64,000 bases of DNA from JAEUMG01 sp046349315. Its GTDB lineage: Bacteria; Pseudomonadota; Alphaproteobacteria; Rhizobiales; Aestuariivirgaceae. This document shows positions 26,473 to 34,988 of this stretch, one piece after another; position 1 is the stretch's first letter; each line of letters starts with the position of its first letter. Under the pieces are notes generated by a model that worked only from the letters and a program-made list of their open reading frames with translations, had not been told where the DNA came from and did no database searches. The stretch covers positions 74,638 through 138,637 of the forward strand of contig JAXMCQ010000017.1 of NCBI GenBank assembly GCA_046349315.1, read 5' to 3'. A program made the position numbers and the translations under genes.

Positions 26473-28362
26473 ATGCTTGATACACTGCGCGGTGCGGCCA
26501 AGAGCTGGGTTGCCAAAGTTCTGATTGGCATTCTGGCGCTGAGCTTTGGCGTCTTCTGGGGTATCCAGGATGTGTTCCGCGGCTATCATTCGAACACCCT
26601 TGCGAGCGTCGGCGATCAAGACATTTCAACTTCGCAGTTCACCAATCAGTTTCAGGACGCGATGAGAGCTTATTCGCGCCAGACCGGACAGTCGATCACG
26701 CCCGACATCGCCCGCCAGATCGGCCTCGATCGCCAGGTCCTCACCGACCTCATGCGCGGATCGGCATTGGACGCCGAGAGTGCCAGGTTGAAGCTCGCGG
26801 TCTCGGACGCCCAGCTCGCCGGCATTATCGCCCAGGATCCAATGTTCAAGGGCTTGGACGGCCAGTTCAGTCCTGAGGTTTTCCGTTCTATCCTGCGCAA
26901 TAACAATCTTTCGGAGGCAGAGTACCTCGCCAGCGAGCGCTCGCGCTTCCTGCGCACTGCGGTTTCGAACAGCGCCGCTGAGAGTTTTGCCGTCCCCAAG
27001 ACTCTCGTTGAGGCGATGTATCGCTACCGCAACGAGGTGCGCGATGCCCGATTCTTCGTGGTCACTGCGACCGAAAGCGAAGTCCCTGCGCCGACGGATG
27101 AAGAGCTCAAGAAGTTCTACGACGAGAATTCGCAGACTTATACCGCACCGGAGTATCGCAGCGTTGTCGTGATGAAAGCGGATCCCGCTGACGTCGCGCC
27201 TAAGATCATCGTCAGTGCCGAAGAGCTGCAAGCGAGCTACGATCGCTACAAGACCGACTACGCGACGCCGGAAACACGCGTTATCGAACAGATCGTGTTT
27301 CCCAATATGGATGCAGCGAAAAAGGCGAAGGAGCGGATCGCGGCGGGCGAGGACTTCATCGCCATCGCCAAGGAACTCGGCTTCGACGCGAATAGCGTTA
27401 GCCTGGGTGAACGGCGCAAGGAAGAGATCCCCGATGATCTTCTGGCCGAGGCCGCCTTCGCCCTTCCCGTCAACACCGTCAGCGATCCGGTCCAGGGCCG
27501 GCTCTCGGTCGTCCTGTTGCGCGTGCCTAAGATTACTCCGGGATCGCAGAAGACCCTCGACGAGGTGAAATCCGAACTCACCTCGCGCATCCAGCTTGAA
27601 CAGGCGAAGACTCAGATCCTCGACCTCTACAATTCTATTGAGGATGCGCGTGCCGCCCAGACGTCGTTTGAAGAAATCGCCAAGAAGGCCGGCATACCCA
27701 TCGTGGTCGCAGCGGCGGTCGATGAGAAGGGCTTGGACAAGGATGGCAAGCCGGTTGACTTGCCCTTCAAGGATCAGTCGTTACAAGCGCTCTTTGCCTC
27801 CGACGTCGGCGTCGAGAACGACGCACTGCAGGAAGGCGATGCCTATGTCTGGTATGAGGTTCGCGAGGTAACGCCGTCAGCCTTGCGGCCGTTCGATGAG
27901 GTGAAGGACAAGGTCAAGGCCGACCTCGTCTCCAGGAAGGTACGCGACCTGGCATCTGATAAGGCGCAAAAGCTCGCTGAGCGCGGCAATGCCGGCACGC
28001 CGATCGAGACGCTTGCCAGCGAAACCGGCGCTCAGGTCCAGGACATTCGCGGCGTTAAGCGCAATGAGGCCGCCAACGGCTTCGACGCCGCCGCGATCAG
28101 TGCCCTTTTCAGCGTTCCTGACAATGGTTTTGCTTCGGCGCTGCAATCCGATGGCAAGAGTGCCAAGGTCATCACCGCCCTTCCGGTCTTGGAGCAAACT
28201 TTCGACCCGACCTCGGCGGAAGGAAAAACTATGGGCGATGTGGTGGCCCAGGGCGCGACGGGCGATATCACCAACATGTTCCTGACGGCCTTGCAGGATC
28301 AGTTCGGCTGGTCCATTGACGAGGCGCTTTGGTCAAAGATCACAGGCACCAACTCACCCTGA
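26473..28362 (+). CDS. ppiD: PpiD/SurA-like periplasmic peptidyl-prolyl isomerase, membrane-anchored
   Basis: From the ATG at 26473 (GAAGGA upstream) the protein has 629 residues, the length usual for PpiD. One N-terminal membrane anchor (about 11-35, VAKVLIGILALSFGVFWGI) is followed by a SurA_N-like chaperone region (about 45-200) and a parvulin-type domain (about 265-360). A long C-terminal chaperone part completes it. PpiD helps newly exported proteins fold at the Sec translocon. It begins the plus-strand run leading into the trp genes, 34 bases before trpE. Confidence 0.9.
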   Translation: MLDTLRGAAKSWVAKVLIGILALSFGVFWGIQDVFRGYHSNTLASVGDQDISTSQFTNQFQDAMRAYSRQTGQSITPDIARQIGLDRQVLTDLMRGSALDAESARLKLAVSDAQLAGIIAQDPMFKGLDGQFSPEVFRSILRNNNLSEAEYLASERSRFLRTAVSNSAAESFAVPKTLVEAMYRYRNEVRDARFFVVTATESEVPAPTDEELKKFYDENSQTYTAPEYRSVVVMKADPADVAPKIIVSAEELQASYDRYKTDYATPETRVIEQIVFPNMDAAKKAKERIAAGEDFIAIAKELGFDANSVSLGERRKEEIPDDLLAEAAFALPVNTVSDPVQGRLSVVLLRVPKITPGSQKTLDEVKSELTSRIQLEQAKTQILDLYNSIEDARAAQTSFEEIAKKAGIPIVVAAAVDEKGLDKDGKPVDLPFKDQSLQALFASDVGVENDALQEGDAYVWYEVREVTPSALRPFDEVKDKVKADLVSRKVRDLASDKAQKLAERGNAGTPIETLASETGAQVQDIRGVKRNEAANGFDAAAISALFSVPDNGFASALQSDGKSAKVITALPVLEQTFDPTSAEGKTMGDVVAQGATGDITNMFLTALQDQFGWSIDEALWSKITGTNSP

Positions 28363-28396
28363 CGATCCTTGAAACCAATGCCTCGAAAGCCGCACC

Positions 28397-29917
28397 ATGC
28401 AAGTACAACCCGAATTCGACGAGTTTTCCCGCCGCTATGATGAAGGCGCGGCGCAGGTCGTCATGTCCCGCCTCGTCGCCGATCTCGAAACGCCCGTTTC
28501 CGCTGTCCTCAAACTCACGCGCAATACGCGCTACTCTTTCCTGCTCGAATCCGTCGAGGGCGGCGCGGTGCGCGGCCGCTACTCCATCATCGGCATGAAG
28601 CCTGACGTGATCTGGCGCACCGACGGCAAGAGCGCCTCGATCAACCGTCGCGCCCTCTTTGATCCCGATGGTCCGTTCGAGCCCTTGTCGCAACCGCCAT
28701 TGCAAGCACTCCGCGCGCTCCTGGCTGAAAGCCGCATTCCACTGTCGGAAGATGCTCCGCCCATGTCGGCCGGCGTTTTCGGCTATATCGCCTATGACAT
28801 GGTGCGCTTGATGGAGGAATTGCCGCCGCCCAATCCGGACACGCTTGGAATGCCGGATTCAGTGCTGATCCGTCCCACCATCATGGCAATCTTCGATTCG
28901 GTGAAGGACGACGTCACGGTCGTCACACCTGTCTATCCAGAAGACGGCATCAGCGCCAAGGCCGCCTATGCGCGTGCGATGGAACGGCTCTCCAATGTCG
29001 TCGAGGCGCTCGACCGCCCACTCGATCATGGCTTTGCCGGCCGCTCCGATACGCCGCCGATCACGCCGCCGCGCTCCAATACGACGCCTGCGGAGTATCG
29101 CGACAAGGTGCTGCGTGCCAAGGAATACATCGCCGCCGGCGATATCTTCCAGGTCGTGCTCTCGCAACGCTTCGAGACCGAGTTCACATTGCCACCCTTC
29201 GCGCTCTATCGCAGCCTGCGGCGCGTGAACCCGTCGCCCTTTCTCTACTACTTGAACTTCGATGAGTTCGCGATCATCGGATCATCGCCGGAAATCCTGG
29301 TGCGTGTGCGCGATGGCAAGGTGACTGTACGCCCGATCGCCGGCACGCGCCGCCGCGGAGCGACGCCGGCCGAGGATCGAGCCTTGGCCCAGGAGCTTCT
29401 CGCCGATCCCAAGGAGCGTGCTGAGCATTTGATGCTGCTCGATCTTGGCCGCAACGATGCCGGCCGCGTTGCCGAGATCGGCTCGGTCAAGGTCACCGAT
29501 CGCTTCATTCTCGAATTCTACAGCCAAGTGATGCATATCGTTTCGAATGTCGAGGCCAATCTCGATCAGAAATACGATGCAATCGATGCGCTGGTTGCGG
29601 GCTTCCCGGCCGGCACTGTCTCGGGTGCACCCAAGGTTCGCGCCATGGAGATCATCGATGAACTCGAGACCGAGAAGCGCGGCGTCTATGCCGGCTGTGT
29701 CGGCTATTTCTCCGCCAATGGCGAGATGGATACCTGCATCGTTCTGCGCACCGCCATCGTGAAAGATGGCAAGATGTATGTGCAGGCGGGCGCCGGCATC
29801 GTCGCCGACAGCGATCCTGAGAGCGAGCATGTCGAATGCGTCAACAAGGCGAAGGCCTTGTTCCGCGCCGCCGAAGAAGCCGTCCGTTTTGCGGGTCGCG
29901 CCGGGAGGGGCCAATGA
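28397..29917 (+). CDS. trpE: Anthranilate synthase component I
   Basis: The 506-residue protein has the chorismate-binding signature: RPIAGTRRRG, AEHLMLLDLGRNDAGRVA, FPAGTVSGAPKVRAMEII and VQAGAGIVADSDPE. With TrpG it makes anthranilate from chorismate and glutamine. Only 34 bases separate it from ppiD, with no leader peptide or attenuator visible. It is a separate gene, not fused to trpG as in Rhizobiaceae, and its stop overlaps the trpG start by four bases. Confidence 0.97.
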   Translation: MQVQPEFDEFSRRYDEGAAQVVMSRLVADLETPVSAVLKLTRNTRYSFLLESVEGGAVRGRYSIIGMKPDVIWRTDGKSASINRRALFDPDGPFEPLSQPPLQALRALLAESRIPLSEDAPPMSAGVFGYIAYDMVRLMEELPPPNPDTLGMPDSVLIRPTIMAIFDSVKDDVTVVTPVYPEDGISAKAAYARAMERLSNVVEALDRPLDHGFAGRSDTPPITPPRSNTTPAEYRDKVLRAKEYIAAGDIFQVVLSQRFETEFTLPPFALYRSLRRVNPSPFLYYLNFDEFAIIGSSPEILVRVRDGKVTVRPIAGTRRRGATPAEDRALAQELLADPKERAEHLMLLDLGRNDAGRVAEIGSVKVTDRFILEFYSQVMHIVSNVEANLDQKYDAIDALVAGFPAGTVSGAPKVRAMEIIDELETEKRGVYAGCVGYFSANGEMDTCIVLRTAIVKDGKMYVQAGAGIVADSDPESEHVECVNKAKALFRAAEEAVRFAGRAGRGQ

Positions 29918-30489
29918 TCATCCTCATCGACAATTACGACTCCTTCACCTGGAACCTCTTCCACTATTTGAGCGAGCTTGGCGCCGAGACCATCGTCCAC
30001 CGCAATGACAAGATCGGCGTCGGGCAGGTGATCTCGGCCAAGCCCGAAGCGATCGTCTTGTCGCCCGGTCCAGCGACGCCGGATGATGCCGGCATCTGCC
30101 TCGAGCTGATCGAGAAGGCTTCGCCGACGATCCCGATCCTGGGCGTCTGCCTTGGTCACCAGGCGATCGGCCAGGCCTTCGGTGGCAAGGTCATCCGCGC
30201 GCCCAAGCTCATGCATGGCAAGCTCTCGCGCATCCAGCATGGCGGCAAGGGCGTGTTTGGCGACGTGCCTGACAATTTCGAGGCGACGCGCTACCATTCA
30301 TTGATCGTTGAGCGGGAGTCATTGCCCAGCGAACTGACCATTACGGCCGAGACTGATGACGGCATCATCATGGGCCTCAGCCATAAGACCAGGAATGTCC
30401 ATGGCGTGCAGTTCCATCCTGAAAGCATTGCTTCCGAACACGGCCACAAGCTATTGAAGAACTTCATCGATCTCGCGAGGGCCGGCTGA
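29914..30489 (+). CDS. trpG: Anthranilate synthase component II (glutamine amidotransferase)
   Basis: The ATG at 29914 overlaps the trpE stop (ATGA) and has GGGAGGGG just upstream. The 191-residue class I amidotransferase starts MIILIDNYDSFTWNL. It has the nucleophile Cys in GVCLGHQAIGQAFGG and the His/Glu pair in GVQFHPESIAS. It supplies ammonia to TrpE and may also serve p-aminobenzoate synthesis. Just one base separates its stop from the trpD start. Confidence 0.96.
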   Translation: MIILIDNYDSFTWNLFHYLSELGAETIVHRNDKIGVGQVISAKPEAIVLSPGPATPDDAGICLELIEKASPTIPILGVCLGHQAIGQAFGGKVIRAPKLMHGKLSRIQHGGKGVFGDVPDNFEATRYHSLIVERESLPSELTITAETDDGIIMGLSHKTRNVHGVQFHPESIASEHGHKLLKNFIDLARAG

Positions 30490-30490
30490 A

Positions 30491-31504
30491 ATGGCCGATT
30501 TGAAGCAATTGATCGCCAAGGTCGCCAACGGGCAGCCGCTGACGCGCGAGGAAGCGCGCCAGGCTTTCGACGTGCTCATGTCGGGCGAAGCCACGCCTTC
30601 ACAGATTGGCGGCTTCCTCATGGCCCTGCGCGTTCGTGGTGAGACGGTTCCGGAAATCACCGGCGCGGTCGAAACCATGCGCGAGAAGATGCTGAAGGTC
30701 GCTGCGCCCGCCGACGCCATCGATATCGTCGGGACTGGCGGTGATGCCTCAGGATCGTTCAATATTTCGACCTGTGCCGCCTTCATCGCTGCTGGTGCTG
30801 GTCTCAAGATCGCCAAGCACGGCAACCGCGCGCTCTCCTCCAAGTCGGGCGCTGCGGATGTGCTGACCGCGCTGGGCGTCAAGATCGACCTCACACCCGA
30901 ACGCATTACCGAATGCATCGAAGAAGCGGGCGTCGGCTTCATGTTCGCGCCTGCCCATCACGTCTCGATGAAACATGTCGGCCCAAGCCGCGTCGAGCTT
31001 GGCACGCGGACCATCTTCAATCTCCTCGGTCCCCTCTCCAACCCGGCTGGCGTTCGTCGCCAAGTCACTGGCGTCTTTGCCAGTAACTGGGTCGAGCCCT
31101 TGGCCGAAGTGCTCGCCAATCTCTCCTGCGAGCGCGCCTGGATTTGCCACGGCGAAGGCGGCTTCGATGAAATCGTCGCAACCGGTCGCACCTGGATCGC
31201 GGAGCTCAAAGACGGCAAGGTTACGACTTTCGAGATCACGCCCGAAGACGTCGGCCTTGAACGCAGCGACGTGGCCGACCTCCGCGGTGGTGATGCCGCG
31301 CACAATGCCGAAGCGCTTATTGGCGTGCTCGCTGGCGCCAAGGGTGCCTTCCGCGATTCCGCCGCGATGACGGCGGGGTCCGCGCTCCTGGTCTCCGGGA
31401 AAGCCAAGACCTTCGCAGAAGGCGTGCGCATGGCGGAGGCCTCGATCGATCAGGGCGCAGCGCGCAAGAGCCTCGAAAAGCTCGTCAAAGCCTCGCACGG
31501 CTGA
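30491..31504 (+). CDS. trpD: Anthranilate phosphoribosyltransferase
   Basis: A 337-residue TrpD. The phosphoribosyl pyrophosphate site GTGGDASGSFNIST lies near residue 80, followed by KHGNRALSSKSGAADVLTALG and the segment FMFAPAHHVSMKHVGPSR. It transfers a phosphoribosyl group to anthranilate, the second step of tryptophan synthesis. It follows trpG by one base and precedes trpC by four bases. Confidence 0.97.
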   Translation: MADLKQLIAKVANGQPLTREEARQAFDVLMSGEATPSQIGGFLMALRVRGETVPEITGAVETMREKMLKVAAPADAIDIVGTGGDASGSFNISTCAAFIAAGAGLKIAKHGNRALSSKSGAADVLTALGVKIDLTPERITECIEEAGVGFMFAPAHHVSMKHVGPSRVELGTRTIFNLLGPLSNPAGVRRQVTGVFASNWVEPLAEVLANLSCERAWICHGEGGFDEIVATGRTWIAELKDGKVTTFEITPEDVGLERSDVADLRGGDAAHNAEALIGVLAGAKGAFRDSAAMTAGSALLVSGKAKTFAEGVRMAEASIDQGAARKSLEKLVKASHG

Positions 31505-31508
31505 TGCC

Positions 31509-32336
31509 ATGAGCGCCCGTCCCGCAACAATCGCCGCCGAAACGCCGTCCGTCCTCGCCAAGATCGCCGCCTATAAGCGCGAGGAAGTGGCGAAGGCGAA
31601 ATCCGAGATACCGGAAGCGGAACTCGAAGTGATGGCGCTTGATGCGCCGCCGGTTCGCGGCTTTGCCGCGGCCCTTGAAACCCGCATCAATGCCGGTCAA
31701 TGGGCCTTGATCGCCGAGATCAAGAAGGCGAGCCCTTCCAAGGGCCTTATCCGGGCCGATTTCAACCCGCCGCAACTCGCACTCGCTTATGCCGATGGCG
31801 GCGCGGCCTGTCTGTCCGTCCTGACCGATACGCCGTCTTTCCAGGGTGCGCCCGAATATCTCGGCGCCGCACGTGCGGTGAGCGGCCTTCCCGCCTTGCG
31901 CAAGGATTTCATGCTCGATCCCTATCAGGTCGCCGAAGCCCGCGCCTGGGGTGCCGACTGCATCCTGCTCATCATGGCGATGATCGATGACACGCTGGCC
32001 GCCGAGCTTGAAAGCACCGCGCATGACTGGGGCATGGATGTGCTCGCAGAAGTCCACAATGAAGCCGAGCTCGAACGCGCCCTGAAGCTTTCGACACCCC
32101 TCATCGGCATCAACAACCGCGACCTCCACAGCTTCGCGACCAGCCTCGATGTCACAGAACGCCTCGCGCCGTTGATCCCGCAAGATTGCCTCATTGTCGG
32201 CGAAAGTGGGCTCTTCACGCCGGCCGATCTCGCGCGCCTGTCGAAGGTTGGCGTCAACGCTTTCCTTATCGGAGAAAGCCTGATGCGCCAGGCCGATGTC
32301 GCGGCTGCGACGCGCGCCATTCTCACCAAACCATGA
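31509..32336 (+). CDS. trpC: Indole-3-glycerol phosphate synthase
   Basis: The 275-residue (beta/alpha)8 enzyme has the catalytic lysine motif IAEIKKASPSKGLIR, LRKDFMLDPYQ, the LIGINNRDL segment and the phosphate loop GESGLFTPADL. It closes the indole ring in tryptophan synthesis. It is a stand-alone TrpC without the TrpF fusion of enterobacteria. Its stop overlaps the moaC start by four bases. Confidence 0.97.
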   Translation: MSARPATIAAETPSVLAKIAAYKREEVAKAKSEIPEAELEVMALDAPPVRGFAAALETRINAGQWALIAEIKKASPSKGLIRADFNPPQLALAYADGGAACLSVLTDTPSFQGAPEYLGAARAVSGLPALRKDFMLDPYQVAEARAWGADCILLIMAMIDDTLAAELESTAHDWGMDVLAEVHNEAELERALKLSTPLIGINNRDLHSFATSLDVTERLAPLIPQDCLIVGESGLFTPADLARLSKVGVNAFLIGESLMRQADVAAATRAILTKP

Positions 32337-32812
32337 CCCGCCTAACCCATCTCGACGACAAGGGTGCCGCCCGCATGGTCGACGTCTCGGACAAGAACGT
32401 CACCGCCCGCAGCGCCACTGCCCAGGCGATCGTCGAGATGAAACCGGAAACGCTCGATCTCATCCTCGCCGGCACTGCCAAGAAGGGCGACGTCTTTGCC
32501 GCTGCCCGCATCGCCGGCATCATGGCCGCCAAGAAGACGTCGGATCTCATCCCGCTCTGCCATCCGCTCGCGATCACCAAAGCCGAGATCGAGTTTATGC
32601 CGCAGGGCAACGCAACGCTGACCATCGCCGCGACCGTCAAGGTCGAAGGCAAGACTGGCGTCGAGATGGAGGCGCTTACCGCCGCTTCGGTTGCTGCGCT
32701 CACCGTCTATGACATGTGCAAGGCCGTCGATCGCGACATGCGCATCCGCGACATCTGCCTCGTCGAGAAATCTGGCGGCAGGTCGGGCCGCTACACGCGG
32801 CCCAAATCATGA
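32333..32812 (+). CDS. moaC: Cyclic pyranopterin monophosphate synthase (MoaC)
   Basis: The ATG at 32333 overlaps the trpC stop. The 159-residue protein has the MoaC signatures THLDDKGAARMVDVSDK, LIPLCHPLAITK and GVEMEALTAASVAALTVYDM, with the catalytic lysine in the C-terminal CLVEKSGGRSG. It forms cyclic pyranopterin in molybdenum cofactor synthesis. The trpC-moaC-moeA-lexA order is a conserved rhizobial arrangement. Its stop overlaps the moeA start by four bases. Confidence 0.96.
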   Translation: MTRLTHLDDKGAARMVDVSDKNVTARSATAQAIVEMKPETLDLILAGTAKKGDVFAAARIAGIMAAKKTSDLIPLCHPLAITKAEIEFMPQGNATLTIAATVKVEGKTGVEMEALTAASVAALTVYDMCKAVDRDMRIRDICLVEKSGGRSGRYTRPKS

Positions 32813-34011
32813 GCCTGTTGCCGGTCGACGAAGCCAAGGCGCGCATTCTTTCGGGTGTCAAGCCGCTCAGCCCCGAACCTGTGAAACTTGGCGATGCGCT
32901 CGGTCGCGTCCTCGCTCGCGATCTGAAAGCGACACGCGACCAGCCGCCCTTCGCCGCGAGCGCCATGGACGGCTATGCGGTGCGCGCCGCTGATGTCGCA
33001 ACCGCTCCGGCACGCCTCAAGGTGATCGGCATGGCTCCGGCCGGCCACGCTTTCGACGGCACCGTCCGCACCGGCGAGACAGTACGCATCTTTACCGGCG
33101 GTCCGATGCCGCGCGGCGCCGACACCGTCGTGATCCAGGAGAACACAACTCGCGATGGCGATGCCGTCATCGTCAACAAGGCTCCCATTCCAGGCCATTC
33201 GGTGCGCGGCAAGGGTCTCGACTTCCGCAAGGGCGAAACGCTCATCGCTGCCGGCACACGTCTCGATGCTTCCGCCATCGGCCTCATCGCCGCAATGAAC
33301 CATGCCGAAATCGCGGTGCGGCGCCCGCCCCGCGTCACGCTGTTCACCACCGGCGATGAACTCGTCCCGGTCGGCGGCAAGCCGGGCCCCGATCAGATCG
33401 TCTCCTCCAACAGCATTGCGCTCGCAGCCTTCATCCGCCACTTCGGCGGCGAGCCCCGCGATCTCGGCATCATCCCCGATCGCCTGAGTGCCACCATCCG
33501 TGCCATCGGCAGGGCCAAGGGCTCCGACATCCTCGTCACCACGGGCGGCGCCTCCGTCGGCGATCATGATTTCGTGCGCGAAGCCCTTCTCGCCGCCGGC
33601 ATCAAGATCGATTTCTGGAAGATCGCCATGCGGCCTGGAAAGCCCTTGATGTTCGGTCGCAAGGGCGGCCTGCGGGTCATCGGTCTCCCCGGCAATCCCG
33701 TTTCGGCCCTGATTTGCGCGCGCCTCTTCCTGAAACCCCTTCTCGACGCCCTGCTCGGCCTGGCGCCTGAAAACCCCGCCCGTCTTGCCCGCCTGGCAGA
33801 CCCCATGGGTGCCAATGACGATCGCCAGGATTACGTGCGCGCGACGTTGACCCGCGATGCCGAGGGCGGCTTGTTGGCCAAGCCCTTTCCCAAGCAGGAT
33901 TCCTCCATGCTGCGCACACTGGTTGAGGCTGGCGGCCTGATCATCCGGCCCCCGCAAGCCCCGCCGGCGCCCGCTGGAACCCTTGTTTCAGTGCTTCCAA
34001 TCGATTTTTGA
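32809..34011 (+). CDS. moeA: Molybdopterin molybdotransferase MoeA
   Basis: The 400-residue MoeA starts MSLLPVDEAKARILSGVKPL. It shows PPFAASAMDGYAVRA, FTGGPMPRGADTVVIQE, the MoCF-fold motifs TTGDELV and TTGGASVGDHDFV, and the C-terminal domain beginning GLPGNPVSA. It inserts molybdate into adenylated molybdopterin. The moaC/moeA pair is coupled to the trp genes above and lies 92 bases before lexA. Confidence 0.96.
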   Translation: MSLLPVDEAKARILSGVKPLSPEPVKLGDALGRVLARDLKATRDQPPFAASAMDGYAVRAADVATAPARLKVIGMAPAGHAFDGTVRTGETVRIFTGGPMPRGADTVVIQENTTRDGDAVIVNKAPIPGHSVRGKGLDFRKGETLIAAGTRLDASAIGLIAAMNHAEIAVRRPPRVTLFTTGDELVPVGGKPGPDQIVSSNSIALAAFIRHFGGEPRDLGIIPDRLSATIRAIGRAKGSDILVTTGGASVGDHDFVREALLAAGIKIDFWKIAMRPGKPLMFGRKGGLRVIGLPGNPVSALICARLFLKPLLDALLGLAPENPARLARLADPMGANDDRQDYVRATLTRDAEGGLLAKPFPKQDSSMLRTLVEAGGLIIRPPQAPPAPAGTLVSVLPIDF

Positions 34012-34036
34012 CGCAGCGCCTTACGAAACACTTGCC

Positions 34037-34051
34037 GAACCAACAGAGAAC
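34037..34051. promoter_or_regulatory. LexA (SOS) box upstream of lexA
   Basis: The sequence GAAC-N7-GAAC, equal to GTTC-N7-GTTC on the other strand, lies 52 bases before the lexA start. This direct repeat is the established LexA operator in alphaproteobacteria such as Rhizobium and Rhodobacter, and differs from the E. coli palindrome. It implies that lexA represses itself. A single GTTC half-site also lies at 34071. Confidence 0.8.
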
Positions 34052-34103
34052 GGTTATTTGTTTATCAATTGTTCCGATTCTCTTCTTTAAAGGCAGGTGA
34101 CCC

Positions 34104-34811
34104 ATGCTTACGCGCAAACAGCTCGAATTGCTCCTCTTCATCAACGAACGGTTGAAGGAGGAAGGAGTGCCCCCCTCCTTCGAGGAAATGAAGGAGGCGC
34201 TCAATCTTCAATCCAAATCCGGCATTCACCGGCTCATCCTGGCGCTTGAGGAACGCGGTTTCTTGCGCCGCATGCCGAACCGGGCGCGTGCCTTGGAAGT
34301 CCTCAAGCTTCCCGAATCGCATTCGACGAGCTTGGCGCCGAAGAAGACGAGTTTCACGCCCAATGTCATCCAGGGCAATCTCGGCAAGGTGAAGCCGATC
34401 CCGCCCGGCAATGACGGCAATTATCGTCCGGCCATCGTGCCGGTCATGGGTCGCATTGCGGCCGGCGTGCCGATCTCGGCGATCCAGGACCACACGCACA
34501 ACATTACCGTCCCGCCTGAGATGCTCGGCCCGGGCGAGCATTTCGCGCTTGAAGTGAAAGGCGACTCGATGATCGATGCCGGCATCTTCGATGGCGATAC
34601 CGTTCTCCTGCGCAAGACCGACACCGCCCATAATGGCGAGATTGTCGTGGCGCTGGTCGACAGCGAGGAAGCAACCTTGAAGCGCATGCGCCGCAAGGGG
34701 GACTCGATCGCCCTCGAGGCCGCCAATCCCGCTTACGAGACGCGCATCTTCGGACCCGACCGCGTCAAGGTCCAGGGCAAGCTCGTCGGCCTCATCAGGA
34801 AGTATTCGTAA
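34104..34811 (+). CDS. lexA: LexA repressor
   Basis: The 235-residue LexA has an N-terminal winged helix (MLTRKQLELLLFINERLKEE, about 1-65) and a long linker. The autocleavage site is Ala120-Gly121 (RIAAGVPIS). Catalytic Ser155 lies in VKGDSMIDAGIF and Lys193 in EEATLKRM. RecA-stimulated self-cleavage releases SOS genes after DNA damage. The upstream direct-repeat operator supports autoregulation. The gene ends shortly before a hairpin-rich repeat that may stop its transcript. Confidence 0.97.
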   Translation: MLTRKQLELLLFINERLKEEGVPPSFEEMKEALNLQSKSGIHRLILALEERGFLRRMPNRARALEVLKLPESHSTSLAPKKTSFTPNVIQGNLGKVKPIPPGNDGNYRPAIVPVMGRIAAGVPISAIQDHTHNITVPPEMLGPGEHFALEVKGDSMIDAGIFDGDTVLLRKTDTAHNGEIVVALVDSEEATLKRMRRKGDSIALEAANPAYETRIFGPDRVKVQGKLVGLIRKYS

Positions 34812-34829
34812 TAGCAACGCCGTCTTTTT

Positions 34830-34967
34830 CCTCTCCCGCCTGCGGGAGAGGAAAGGGCCCCATTGCGAAGCAATGGGAATGGTGAGGGGTGCTTTCTGCA
34901 TCCATCCCCTCATTACCCATGTCGCTAACGCGACACGGGGCCCTTCTTCTCCCGCAAGCGGGAGAAG
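34830..34967. repeat. Interspersed four-hairpin repeat, family A, copy 1
   Basis: Outer palindromes CCTCTCCCGC/GCGGGAGAGG and CTTCTCCCGC/GCGGGAGAAG flank two inner hairpins, CCCATTGC/GCAATGGG and CCCATGTCG/CGACACGGG. The reverse complement of 47633-47760 aligns with it nearly end to end. It lies between the convergent ends of lexA and gatA, where the hairpins could act as terminators for both. No open frame or transposase is present. Confidence 0.8.
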
Positions 34968-34988
34968 ACGATTGGGATCACCGAGGCT

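Noticed and set aside
28363..28396. Possible tryptophan attenuator before trpE
   Set aside because: The gap is only 34 bases and shows no Trp codon run, leader start or hairpin pair.
32791..33957. Minus-strand open frame of 388 codons opposite moeA
   Set aside because: Antisense to a clear MoeA gene and without known motifs.
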